The translations under genes were made by a program, and so were the position numbers. From positions 62,001-126,000 of the forward strand of contig JACGCN010000066.1 in the NCBI GenBank assembly GCA_014905825.1: DNA of 64,000 nucleotides. Reading direction: 5' to 3'. Source of the stretch: Lyophyllum atratum (Eukaryota > Basidiomycota > Agaricomycetes > Agaricales > Lyophyllaceae). This document shows positions 24,779 through 36,042 of this stretch, piece after piece; the stretch's first letter is position 1; each line of letters opens with the position of its first letter. Under the pieces are notes generated by a model. The model worked only from the letters and a program-made list of their open reading frames with translations. It did not search any database and was not told where the DNA came from.

Positions 24779-25981
24779 ATGTCGAAGACGGTGAAAGATT
24801 TGACGGCTGGCACCGCTGGGGGGGTTGCTCAGGTGTGTTGCCTCCGTTCGCTCAATACAAAGTGACTCATGCAGTTGGACGCCACCTAGGTCCTCGTGGG
24901 GCAGCCATTTGACATCGTTAAAGTGGTAAGTTGTACGACCCTCGAATGATCTGATACAAACTACGCAATTACCTCCAGCGAATGCAAACTGCTCCCAAAG
25001 GCACATATAAGGGTATGATGGACTGTGCAAAAGGCATACTCAGGAACGAAGGACCTTTGGCATTTTACAAAGTAGTTCGATTTATGCTCGACAGAGTCAG
25101 ATGAACTAATACTCTCTTAGGGAACACTAACACCATTACTTGGGATTGGTGTCTGTGTCTCTATCCAGTTCGGCGCACTTGAGTGGACGAAACGGTATTT
25201 TGCCAATCAGAACAGACTAAATAAGAAGGGTGGTCCAGATGGCAGCATCCTTACTAGCGGTCAGCTTTTTGCAGCCGGTGTTTTCGCGGGACTGGCGAAC
25301 GGTGTCGTCTCCGGGCCAGTGGAACATATCCGTATTCGTGAGTCTGAACAAGCTGACGTCTGTCCAGAATATTAATGTTACATGTTAGGATTGCAAACAC
25401 AGTCGAACACAAACCCCACGTATAAAGGTCCCTGGGATGCCATTAAGAAAATATATTCTGGGTATGGCATCGCCGGTCTCTATAAAGGCCAGACCGTCAC
25501 CTTACTTCGAGAGGCCACTGGTTACGGCATCTACTTCCTAACATACGAGAAACTGGTGCAGTGGGAAATGACCAAGAAGGGAATTCGTAGGGACCAGATT
25601 AGCCCAATGAATGCCGTATTGTATGGCGCGACAGCGGGTTACGCAGTAAGCACGTTCTCTCAGCAGCCTGTGGTCAAATTTCTAATATCTAGCTTAGCTT
25701 TGGGCCGTCATATACCCCATAGACATGATCAAGTCGAGGATGCAGACGGATGGTTTCTCCCCCTCAACTGGTCAGAAGTATACCTCAACGTTAGACTGTG
25801 TCCGTAAAGTTTGGCGCACCGAAGGCATCGGCGCCTTCACCCGAGGACTGGGACCGACCCTCATCCGGTATGTGTCATGCTCCAAACCGGAGCCGAACAC
25901 TTATATCCCGTTAGATCACCATTTGCGAACGGCGCTACTTTCCTTGGATTCGAAATGGCTAACCGCTTGCTGAATTCATAA
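24779..25981 (+). CDS. Mitochondrial carrier family (SLC25) protein, Ymc1/acylcarnitine-carrier-like
   Basis: Inner mitochondrial membrane solute carrier of the three-repeat family. Exons joined: MSKTVKDLTAGTAGGVAQ (24779), VLVGQPFDIVKV (repeat 1 PxDxxK motif), RMQTAPKGTYKGMMDC and EGPLAFYKG, then the second repeat GPVEHIRIRLQTQSN with GYGIAGLYKGQTVTLLREA, and the third LWAVIYPIDMIKSRMQTDGF with EGIGAFTRGLGPTLIR. It ends SPFANGATFLGFEMANRLL, stop 25979-25981. The second repeat has PVEHIR in place of P-x-D/E-x-x-K/R, which still fits the family. The sequence is close to yeast Ymc1/Ymc2 and the carnitine carriers; the substrate cannot be fixed from sequence alone. The acceptor before LWAV is the second of two nearby AGs. 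Confidence 0.87.
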
Positions 25982-26285
25982 TTGAAAGAGCCTTCATAAT
26001 CAAAACAATCCCTGGCAAGACCTAGACGAAGCCCCACCCAGAGTCGAGACCGCAAGTACCATCTATCCTGAAATTTACATGGAATTAGGAGTCAGGGTCC
26101 CCAGTACTGGGAAGACAGGCGACGTGGCTGACCAGCATGGCGGCCAAATGCAATATTTCCTTCGTACGACGTAAATTATAACACGGCTGATTGACAATAG
26201 ATTGGAATTCGGTATTTTATTTCTTTTTCCTCAAACAAAGGCTCCAAAGGCCTAGCCAAATGCGACAGCGAATCTCGCTACACTC
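25982..26285. other. Convergent intergenic spacer
   Basis: 304 bases between the convergent stops of the carrier and the F-box gene. Nothing else seen. Confidence 0.6.
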
Positions 26286-27701
26286 CTATTGCTCTAGAAC
26301 AGGAGCAGAATCCATATACTTCCACAGCACACCCTCCCCATCCAGGAAGTCAACACCCTGCTTCTCAAATTTCTCCACCCACCAAATGAAAACATCTCTA
26401 ATCAAAGAATCTGTGTCCGCTTCCACCAAGTAACCCACGGTCCTGATGACCTCGAGTTCGGGATACCGTTCTGGCGTGAATGACATGAGGTGGCCTCTGG
26501 AGTTGGTGGCTTTGTCAGGGTATAGACTCTCAGCGCGTACGCCGCGGAGACCGATACGTCGGAGAGGGTGGTTGATGTCGGGGCTGAGGGGTTGAGAAGT
26601 AGTGGGGAAGGTGAGGGTCACAAGATTAGGGCAGAGGTTGTCCCGGAGAAAGATGTCTGGGCTGGTGTGGCTTGCAGTCCGTCGAATTTGAGACGTATCC
26701 GGTTCCGGATCGGAGTCGGCAGAGGGCGAAGGCAGGTCCACGCTAATTAGAGACGCGCCGTGGGCTTTAAGAAATTTGATGAAATGGTTAGTGGGCGCGC
26801 TGTCCGAACAGGCTTTGAGGGTGAGATTGCGTAGAGCAGGCAGGCCAAGAGCCGTCGCAATAGCCAGGCTTCGTGGTGTGCTTGAGAGTATTAGGTCTTC
26901 GACTCGGGGAAGCGTGACAGACGACTGGGAAACGGATTTCCCCCAATAATTGCGAAGATCTAACACATGCAAGGAACTAAATGACGCGAGGAATTCAGGG
27001 GATGCGAGAGTGGTGGTCTGAGGAAAGTTCACAGAGGAGCGGTCGTTCCAGTAGACGCCCTGGAGAGAAGGGCCGTATAGTTTCGAGATGGCATCCAGAA
27101 ATTCGATTGGCAAGCGGTGGTTCCACGTTCCGCTCAGCATACGAAGGTTTGGGCAGGCTTGAAATATAAGAAAGATGGTCTGTAAAAAAGATAGGCTGCC
27201 TGCACCACGGGCATGGGTGTGAATTTCGATATGGCGCGTCCATTGTCCATAACCACCTATACTGCCCTTTCCATCGGGGCTGCATGAGCTGCGCTGGAGA
27301 ACAGCAAGGATGGCATCGGCACGTGCAGGACTCCTGATGACTAGATGATTGTATAGAATCTGCACGGCTAGCTTCCACCAGGAGCGACAAACGAGCACAA
27401 GGGATAGTTTGGTACGCGTTGAAAGGGACGGTGTGTTGGGGCCCATCACGTTCGTGGATACGCGCTTCTGGGTAAATGGATCCAATGGCGCGATAGTAGC
27501 ATGTTGATGAACGTGGGTGGCAAAGGACATGATCTCGAGCCATATTTCTTGAGGTAGTTGGGGTGGCCGGGTTTGTGGGGTGGAGGTGTTAGTTGAGAGG
27601 GAGCTATAGAAAGCGCATTAAACCACCGGTAGAGAAATTAAAAGTGTTTGCTACCAGTTGAAGGGACTGCAGTATTTCTGGAGAAGGGTGGCAGCTTGCA
27701 T
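26286..27701 (-). CDS. F-box domain protein
   Basis: 454 residues in two exons: 27655-27701 (ATG 27701) and 26286-27603, joined over a 51-base GT-AG intron; the sum is a multiple of three. The F-box motif LPQEIWLEIM spans the second exon start and is followed by SLVLVCRSWWKLAVQILYNHL, the usual second half of an agaricomycete F-box. The rest is Leu-rich (LHVLDLRNYW, LPALRNLTLKACS), suggestive of irregular leucine-rich repeats that would recognise a substrate for an SCF ubiquitin ligase. The first exon was found by reading back from the F-box, since the single long frame begins in the middle of the motif. Target unknown. Confidence 0.72.
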
Positions 27702-27808
27702 GGAGAGTACGGTACAGACTTCAGTTGGACTCAAGTTGGACTTCAAATTGTCGTTACCTTATTCTTGAGTCAGGCCAAACAGACATACACACTCCTGCTC
27801 CCAACATT

Positions 27809-28977
27809 ATGCGTGGACTGTCGCTCGGTATCCTTCTGTCCGCCCTGCCATTGTCCCGAGCCATCGATGTCTACCTGAGTCCCCCGCCTCCCCTCCTACG
27901 CTCCTTCCTATCGCCCCAGCACGCCAGTGCCGCTCTCTCCCGCCACCTCGGTCTCGATGTCTTCGAGCCTCTACGCGATGCCTCCAGTCCGCAATACAAC
28001 GACGAATCTTTTGTAGGAAAGGGTTCAACCAATGCGCTTCTTCTTACAATTGACGAGGAAGACGCGAAAGGTCGGTCGCTTGTACGCCCGTTTCCTGCAT
28101 GATTACTCACCTCGTCGTCATCATATGCAGCCATCTTACCACCTTCAATGCGGCCTTCGTTCAAGTTGTCTGCACCCTCCTCTGCCCCTGTCGAGTCCCT
28201 TTCTTCCGTGGTATCTACCTATTTGCACCGTGCTCCCCACAGCTTCGCCTCGGTCTACGATGACGGAATGTCTCCCCAACTCGAAGATGTACAGCTGCTC
28301 TCCACGTTCTTTGAATCGGCAGAGACACCTTCATTTGCAGCCCTCGAACTGACCAAACTCTCTGAATTGCGTAAGACATACGGGTCCACGAGCGACGAAT
28401 ACACAAAGGCCGTGGATGACATCCGCCATTTCCTCGAGCGTGAATACGAGAACACCGACAGCCTGCATATTGCGCTTCTAACGTTCTCCACATCCACACC
28501 CCTGCTTGACAAGCGCCAGCCCCAGGCCTCGCAATCTCCCCTTCCACCCACTCATCCACCCCCCCAGGAGCCTATCGGCTCCGTGTCAACTTGCTTCGAC
28601 TCTTACGAATCCTGCACAGAGTCGACCAACGGATGCTCAGGGCGGGGCAAATGTCTCGAGGCAAGGAAATCAGGCCGAACATGCTATGTTTGCGCTTGCA
28701 GTGTTACCAAGATAGGCGAGGGAGCCAGAGTGAAGACCGTCAGATGGGTCGGGCAAGGTTGTGAGAGAAAAGACGTCAGCGGGTCAGTCTACTTACCTTG
28801 CATATCATGTCCCACTACTGACACTCAGGTTTTTACAGCCCCTTCGTCCTCCTGACTGGCACGGCAATTGTTATGATACTCCTTGTGTTCGGCTCCATCT
28901 CCCTGCTTTCCAGCGTGGGCGACACCGAGTTACCAAGTACTCTATTGGCTACAGCTGTCCATGTAAAGAAGGATTAA
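27809..28977 (+). CDS. DUF3844-type secretory-pathway membrane protein
   Basis: Three exons. ATG 27809 opens a signal peptide (RGLSLGILLSALPLSRAID); a lumenal region follows with SPQHASAALSRHLGLD, then after the first intron a helical part (ELTKLSELRKTYGSTSDEYTKAV). The C-terminal Cys-rich block CFDSYESCTESTNGCSGRGKC ... CYVCACS ... QGCERKDVSG matches the pattern of DUF3844, an uncharacterised fungal domain with EGF-like cysteines next to a single membrane helix, here PFVLLTGTAIVMILLVFGSI. The tail is short and cytosolic, stop 28975-28977. Probably ER-resident; role unknown. Confidence 0.7.
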
Positions 28978-29867
28978 TCCCACTCCATACTAGTAATGTC
29001 ACCACCTTTCCATTCTGATATTGGTGAACGATTTCTTCATGGACTGTTTCTTATCATCTACGACAGTCGCGACACTGACTTCAGGTTACCAATATCATGT
29101 ATCTTCAGCCTGAATCAAGGTCCTCTCTCTTCCTCGCAGTGCGCATGGAATGGAGTAGAGCAAACATATAGAGCCACGCTCAAGGAACCATGCTCGTTTG
29201 GCGCAAATTCCTCGCTCGGAGCTATTTGCCGGTCGGAAAGCGCTACTCGCGACTTCCCAATTACGCAAGGACTGAGTGGGATCAGCCCTTGATGACCGCA
29301 AGAGTTGATTGACGCTTCGAGTTAATTTAACCTAGCCGACTCTACTTACGTTCCAACACCCACCCAAGCCTTGTGAGGGAGCCTGGATGGATGATTTCTC
29401 ATTGACACTTACATACTAGCTCTAAACCCAAAGCGAACGTCGGCATGATACGGCACTCGCTATGCAAGTGACAGCCATTGTTACCGATGTAAACTGATTT
29501 CATGTGTGGGTCAGCGGCGCCTTGAAATAAGCTAAACCCTATGGAGTGTCGAGAGTCTTGAAGCTTGGCGAGTTAATTTACCTTACGATTTAGGAGCGTA
29601 TGTAGAGGCATGTAGAAGATATGTTTCGAACACCTCACCGTTTCGCAAAGGATGTTGACATTCACTGACCTTGATTCCTCCATCACACTTCATTGAGGTG
29701 ACGTCGGACTACAAGACTGGGAAGTAACAAGATCAAGGTTGGCGTCGGACAGTTGACCAGTTTTCATCTATGATATGTTTCGAACAAGCCGTCATTTGCA
29801 CATATTTGAAAGGCGAGAAGATAATTGACCAATAGAGTTACACATTAATAATAACATAGGTTACAAA
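28978..29867. other. Convergent intergenic region, no gene recognised
   Basis: 890 bases between the convergent DUF3844 and WOPR genes. A 15-base block GATATGTTTCGAACA occurs twice (about 29618 and 29770); otherwise nothing. Confidence 0.5.
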
Positions 29868-31001
29868 TTACAACAGTCTTGACGATGGGAATAATTTAAG
29901 AGTCTTCTCGTCGATGGGGTGTCGACGCGGTGGGGCCATATTCTGAAGGTATTCCAGTGGTGCAAGGCTATCTGGAGGGGACTCGTCTGAAGAGACAGAT
30001 CCGGACTGGCTCGGAGTTCGGTATCGGGATTGCAGGGGAAGTTCCATCCGCCTCGCCGGATGACTATTAGCGCTATCCAATGCAGTGCGGTTCGATGATA
30101 TTGACGCCCGCCGTGGATTGTACGCGATATATTCGAGTCGAGGGAACTCGGGGGAATCAGCCTCCGTGTTGAATATATGATCTGGCCTGCCTTTGGCAGA
30201 CCGAGCACTTTTATACTTCCCGCTAGGGACGATCAGATTGGCGAGGTGGGGGAAGTCGTCAATTGAACGTAGATGTTCAATGGAGTCTTCAGTGAAGTAT
30301 GCGACTGTCAATCCCCTGAGTCAGTGCCTTGATAGCGCTAGTACAAACGAACATACTAAGGTGCCACTTCCGTTGGCCGACCGATGTATCGACGTACACT
30401 GTGTATGTCTGTTTAACCAGGATTGAATGGTTCTGTAAGCCGCTCATAGATGTCCTAAAAGCTATCCTGTCAGATCCTGGCTTCTCGTAAGTGCAGATAT
30501 AACTGACGAAGCACCGGGATTAAAGGCGTTGCCTGAATAAAGATGCTGGGAGTGCACATCTTTCTTTTCGTGGTAGAACAAGAAACCCTGCGGCGGTAAT
30601 GTGAACAAATCATGAAAGAATGGAGCAGACAGCCACTGATAAGTACCTCACGGACCCTCGAAGGACCCCATCGGATACCTGCGATGAAACCATCATCAGA
30701 ACGTCGATGATAGTTAAAGTAATCCGTACTAACCGTCGGTCCATCGCTCAATGCCGACCTACCAAAGACCAAGCTGAGTACGAACAGATGCCAGTGTAGC
30801 GAAAGCGCTCACCCCAGTTAGCTCTGCATGAGGCCCTCTTTCTTCCCAAACATACACAGAGCCAGGAGTGATCAGCCCCCTCTCTTCGTTGTCCAGGCGG
30901 CGAGTTACCATGGGAAGTATATTGAGAAGGACGGCATGGAAGATCACTCGAGCATCGGCCGGCGACCTTATACGAATACCAGTGCAAGTCGCGCGTTGCA
31001 T
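29868..31001 (-). CDS. WOPR-domain (Gti1/Pac2, Wor1-like) transcription regulator
   Basis: 291 residues in six exons: 30813-31001, 30734-30758, 30647-30678, 30515-30587, 30357-30476 and 29868-30304; lengths sum to 876. WOPR box part A: IRSPADARVIFHAV, MVTRRLDNEERGLITPGSVY, VWEERG, then GIERWTDGIRWGPSRVRE and GFLFYHEKK. Part B: LVKQTYTVYVD, QRKWHLIAYFTEDSIEHL. This is the order of the fungus-specific WOPR DNA-binding fold whose members switch morphology or development (Wor1, Ryp1, Gti1, Pac2). The intron at 30477-30514 is only 38 bases, shorter than its neighbours, but it is needed to restore frame. The tail after the domain is Ser/Pro-rich. Target genes unknown. Confidence 0.83.
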
Positions 31002-32704
31002 GGGGTGTGTGAGACGAGTGGGGGGTGATGCTGATGGAGACAAAGTTATTCAAGCTGGCAGAAAGGAACAGAGAACCTTTATCTAGAAGACGGCAGAATA
31101 CAATACTGATGGGGTTGTGCAGTTACTTACGACACATGCCATCGGATTATGTCTGCTTTGCGAATAGAGTTTTAGGAACTAAGTCCTCTTTGAGCATAGA
31201 GCAAACGGAGGGTTAACTGATAGTGTGAACGTGTGCCTGGTTGTATAATTGATAAGTAACAAGGGCCAATAGGAAGACAGACCCATTTATCAAAAGTCTC
31301 CAAAAATACGACGACAGCTTCAGATGGGATCATCCAACGATCATCATATCCTTCATGAGTTTACGTCAGCTAAATCGTCGAACGCTCAAGCTGGATTTGC
31401 GTGGAGAACTAATTGAGAGCTCGTTGCCAGATTGGGTGCCCTAAGCGACGAAGTCATCTCATGAGACCACACTTGACTAGTTTGACTAGGGAAGAGTGTA
31501 CGCACAAGTGACGCTGTCTAGCTGTCCCTGCCTGCCCAAACTCAACGGCATTCGCGTAATACCTCATCAAATACGCTGAACCGAATAAGCTCAAAAAGGT
31601 TGAAAATATATCCACGATCCAGATCAGGGGTACAATAAGTACATCTTCATTAATCCACAAGCTTGGCAAGCATGACGGTAGCGACCATGCTGTTCACAGG
31701 GTTCTCCGGGTATTTCCAGGTAAGAGCTGCGTTGGACACAATTGCCGTAAGGAATTAGTACAGTTCGTAGCGTAGTGGGCTCCAGCGTGAATAAGTTCCT
31801 GGCAAAACAAGTGGAGGTGTTCCTGTTCCTGTGGGATTACTTTGGTTCATGCCATCCACAATCGATTCCTAAGAACTAAGTAGAATGCTTGAAAGGGTCA
31901 ACTTCAGGTGTTTACTGATGTCAAGGAGCGATACTAGATTCACCTGAATCCACGCCTTTCTCCGCGCAAAGCGGGTATGTGGTATCAGCGATCAAGCCAC
32001 TTCGAGGACGACTTGGTGGCTTAGAGAGCCACTGCTCGTTCCGTTGAATCAAGCCCGAAGGTTTGCAAACTTGGGCGCGAATGCCAACTCTCGACACGTG
32101 ACGCTACCTCCTATTATTATTCTTGGTGTCTATTTATACACATCTCGGCAACGCAAGGCAACGCAGCATTGTTGCCAGAGGGCCTGAACAGGCCTGAACG
32201 CCGTGGCCGTCCATAACCTACATCGATCTCATAATTTCTCGTGTACAAAGCAAAAATTCAAGTCAGAATAGTATATGTGCTGTACGGCAGAGACGTCAGG
32301 GGCTGCAAAATATCTCAATATCATTCGAATATCGAGAGAGATTGCGGTGTTCTGCATGAAGGTTCCGAACATTCCTGCTTGGACAAAGCAAAGAAGGAGA
32401 AAAGATTATTGACGCGGTTAGCAGACTACGCTATAGTGATAGTGATAGTGATGTTACCCATGGGCGGTCCCGACAAGGAACGTGTGGGGGTTCCGTGCTA
32501 CATACATGCATCAATTTGAATGTACGATACGGGCGCACATATATAAAACGTGATAGATATCGTGGACGTCGTTATGTCCCGTCAAGCAGCGGACGGGACG
32601 AGTAAGCGAGTGTTGTACAGTATAGGATATGCGTTGATTCTCCGTAAATCGTGGGGCGTGCGTTAGATTGGGAATGAAAACAAGCGTGGGAGGCTATAAG
32701 GATT
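31002..32704. other. Longest intergenic stretch, no gene recognised
   Basis: 1.7 kb. A minus-strand 71-codon frame at 31454-31669 contains a hydrophobic run but no family signature. A short GATAGT reiteration lies at about 32429-32447. The region upstream of the WOPR gene may hold a long promoter, as is common for developmental regulators. Confidence 0.4.
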
Positions 32705-33512
32705 TTAGTGCCTGTGCTTCTTCTTCTTGTTTGACCCATCGAAGACCGCGCCCGAGGCCGCAACTAGCTTGCGCAACTCGCCGCTCTCCTCCAAGAGACG
32801 TATTTCCTCCATAGAACCGACAGGTTTGCCGCTGATAAGGAGAACAGGTAGCTCTGATGACGAAGTAAGGCGTCGAATAATCGGCTCCAGGACCTCAGCA
32901 TCATCCCGAATGTCTACGTCAATAATCGTAGGTGTTGGCCGTAGGTCCATCCTTGAAAGCATTTTCTTGATTTCTCGCGAGGGTGGAGAGTATAGCTACA
33001 AATGGACAAACAGGTTAGGACCAGCCCTTAATGGCAGATGCAAGCTCGCTTGCCTTGGAGTACAAAAATACGGGGTTTCTCAGCCATACGTCAGCAACCA
33101 TGTGCTGCACTTCGTCTGCCGCGCGAGCGCTACGTGTGTCAAAATCTAGGACAAGCTGAGGATCGATCGTCACAGACGGGTTGACCGTCAGTGGTATGAC
33201 GTTCTGGGGAAGGCTCGCCAGGAAACTAGAGATAGCCGCGAGTTCCTGGTACGGATCGAGGGTCACTTGCTCTCCCCTGTTTAAGACTTTTTTGTGTTTC
33301 CTATTTGTGCTGGATACATGAGAGTTACGCTGAAGCGCAGGCAAGTGATCGGTAGATGGCACATTGTGGTAAAGGAGTGTGTTGTATGATGATCGAACAA
33401 GGAGGTAGGTGCTGATGCACAAGGAGATGGCCAGGGCGACAAAAATCCACCGGTATCTTGGTCTACGGGGCTGAAGTGCTGCGAGGATGGATAAAGGGAG
33501 TGTGGGGGACAT
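32705..33512 (-). CDS. Glutaredoxin-like membrane protein lacking the active-site cysteine (SPPS in place of CPYS)
   Basis: Two exons, 33054-33512 and 32705-32995, giving 249 residues; an upstream in-frame ATG at 33566 would add 18. A signal anchor (WIFVALAISLCISTYLLV, about 33420-33470) marks it as a type II protein of the secretory pathway, as yeast Grx6/Grx7. The glutaredoxin fold follows: NPVFLYSK, LYSPPSREIKKML, PTPTIIDVDIRDDAEVLEP, LPVLLISGKPVGSMEEIRLL (cis-Pro and GG/GS region), GELRKLV. Where the paralogue at 39.7-40.6 kb has CPYS, this has SPPS, so the catalytic Cys is Ser and no thiol remains in the motif. The intron (32996-33053) starts with GC, not GT. A redox-inactive, glutathione-binding or structural role is possible but is inference. 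Confidence 0.78.
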
Positions 33513-34253
33513 CGACGAACTGGTATGAGGCTCTTGATGAGTGGTACGACTTAAGAGACGAGCCATAGGGTAATAAAGGGCGCGATATGCGGTTAAAATA
33601 CGTTGAACGAAGAACGCAAAAGAAGGGAAGCCCGGATCAATGAGCAATGAGCGTGGGTGTAGTAGACACAAACAATGGACGTTTAACGATTAACGGTCAG
33701 TCGTGACCGCGCGCGTCGCGTTTCCTCAGCCTGTATCAATGCCATTTCAATCAAAGGGTTTGGACTTCAAAGCTTCATAATTTACTTCAACCTCAGCATT
33801 GACTGAAATGTCACACATTTCCTGCGTCCCCAGCATCTTGTCCGAAACCGCCTTATGACCACCTAAAAGCTAGATTTTTCTTAGGGCCCGAATATTGATG
33901 CATCCATTGGTCACAACCATGTCCGAACCGTCTAAAGGATACAGAGCATTTTACTGGTCCTTACGTAGTGCTCACTATTGGGGTTCGCTGCTTTCACCGC
34001 AGTAATTAAACAAAGTAAATAGCCTGTGACTCGGATGCAGATCCTACGCGAAAACCACATCAGCAAAATGACTGATTCTGTCAAAGTCTATCACGGCTGC
34101 AATAGTTATGAACTTCAATGACATTCATATGTACATGAACTTTGAAAACAATTCGCTGCAGCCAAGACATTATAAGAGGCTGCAATATAAATCTAGCGCT
34201 AGCACAATATAAAAATAGGATATATGTACAATTGACATGAAGGTCAACGACCA
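33513..34253. other. Intergenic, nothing recognised
   Basis: About 740 bases upstream of the glutaredoxin-like gene and downstream of the fucosyltransferase-like gene. No coding or repeat signal. Confidence 0.5.
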
Positions 34254-36042
34254 TCAGTCTGAATCTCGTCCACCCCATCCTACCACACGAGTGATACCCT
34301 CATTCCAGTCCTCGACCCTCCGCCCACTGACAATGCTTACAGTGGAATCCATACTACCTACAAAACCTACACCTAGGCTCTGAGCGACGATGTCGATGAT
34401 GGGCAGATACCATTCCCCATGTCGATCTAATGTATGTTCCACAGTGTGATCAATATACTTCCAGCCCTGGGCCTTAACTTCTGCCCAAAATGTTGGGTCT
34501 GTCTCGTCTGTAAAGCACCATCAGCGCCTGTAGTAAGTGAATAGATGTTGACGAACCTGATGTTATAAGCACTTCTGTCACCTTTATTCCTGACTTCACA
34601 AATAGGGATCCTTGGACTTCTTTTACTCGTCGAATATATGCAGATAATGGTGCCAGACACTGGGACGGAACATCGAAGCACTGATGCGCAAAATCGCCCC
34701 GACGAGCATGGACTGTGATGAACTATGTGACGTCTGTATTTGCCCATGTAAATCGGAGACGAAAAAAGGTAGCTCACCGGTGGCAGCTCATCCGTGGTCA
34801 CCTGAAGCGCTTTCCGCACATACTGTTTGGCAAGGTCGGTGACAGATTGCGTGAACTTGAGATGCCGTCCGACGAACCTCCACGCTGGAGACCAAGGGGC
34901 TTTCCACTCGTAGGGCTGCGTAACAGATGCAAAGTACATGAGATCAAAACAGGCCATGTGATGGTCGGGGGCTAGCGTAGCACCGTCAGGCGACGGAGCC
35001 ATAATGACTAGGTCTTCCGAATTGCTAATGGGGTGCGGAGGATATATCTTCTCTGCGAGAGGCAACAAAGCCACATGACCGTTTACGGCTAATGCTGGCT
35101 CACTGTGGATGTGAGGAGCTAATCGAGTGTATGACACGTCAAGACCGAGATGATGGAGGAGGTTTTGTGCTCTAATGGGATCCTTCTGGTCAGACGGGCG
35201 TGTCGACCAACATCCAATTTGGTCAACGAAAGACGGCGCATCCAAGGATAACCTAGGGGACAATGCTTTCACGTCGGACCATTCTAGGACCGGCTTGCGC
35301 AGGCTTCTCCGTAGTTCTGTAAGGTTAAATATGTCGCCGAAAGGAAGTGGTCCTGCAGACTTTGCTGCGCGGTGGGAGTTGGAAAGGGCCTTGTTGGGTA
35401 TAAGATGTACGCACATATGTGGTGATCGGGCGCAAAAGGAGGAATAATCGGGATCCTATCAGAAAGAATGCCGAGGTAAATCATGTTGACCTTATAGAAA
35501 GAGATGAGTGATGCGGTGGATGGCCTTGTGACAATGACGACTGACATAGCTGATAAACTGATTTGCTACGTTGGGTAAGATGAGCAAGGAGTATCGGAAA
35601 AGGCTGAAGGACGTACTGAAGCCCGCATTTGACCAGGCCGTGATATAAAACGCGTCTTTGCGTAGGTTGGCTGTATTTTACATGAGCACCCCCTGAACCC
35701 TCCAAGCACTTGGCGATCGATACTCTGACCTTGAAAACGGTCTCTTGGTGGACCTTTGAGATGGAACGACGTGTCCCACGGGTCGGCATCTCGGGTCAGA
35801 GTGGATACGGTGGTGTTCGAGAAGGCGGCCTCGCACGTGGTAGACGTGTTTTGTTCGAGCTGAAGTATGCTGGTGGTGTAGTAAAAGAACGAAAGAGTGG
35901 CGACGAGTATAAGGCAGCACACAGCGGGGGAAACTGCTCGAAGAACCATGAAGAGAAACGCAATGGATGTGGAAGTGAGACGCGAACCTTGGAACGATCG
36001 TCTCCTCCGTTGAAAGAATGGAGGGCACGTGGAGTTTGCCAT
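34254..36042 (-). CDS. O-fucosyltransferase-like type II membrane protein
   Basis: Seven or so exons. ATG 36042 (alternative ATG 35949) precedes a signal anchor, SPAVCCLILVATLSFFYY. Then NLRKDAFYITAWSNAGFS-NQFISY-VNMIYLGILSDRIPIIPPFAP, which is the N-terminal substrate-loop pattern seen in fungal proteins of the GDP-fucose O-fucosyltransferase fold, then SAGPLPFGDIFNLTELRRSL with VLEWSDVK, a long middle, FITVHARRGDFAHQC (the HxRxGD-type motif, about 34700), VTEVLITSDETDPTFW, and GVGFVGSMDSTVSIVSGRRV near the end (about 34340). Stop 34254-34256. Acceptor and donor sugar are unknown; the fold assignment rests on the HARRGD and FVGSxxSTxS motifs. Confidence 0.75.

Noticed and set aside
24620..25030. 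N-terminal extension of the zinc-finger frame to 25030
   Set aside because: It runs antisense over the first exons of the mitochondrial carrier, whose splice sites and motifs are clear; composition of the extension is not protein-like.
31454..31669. 71-codon minus-strand frame with hydrophobic run
   Set aside because: No signal-peptide logic, no family pattern and no adjoining exons.
32429..32447. GATAGT reiteration
   Set aside because: About three units only; ordinary microsatellite-like noise.
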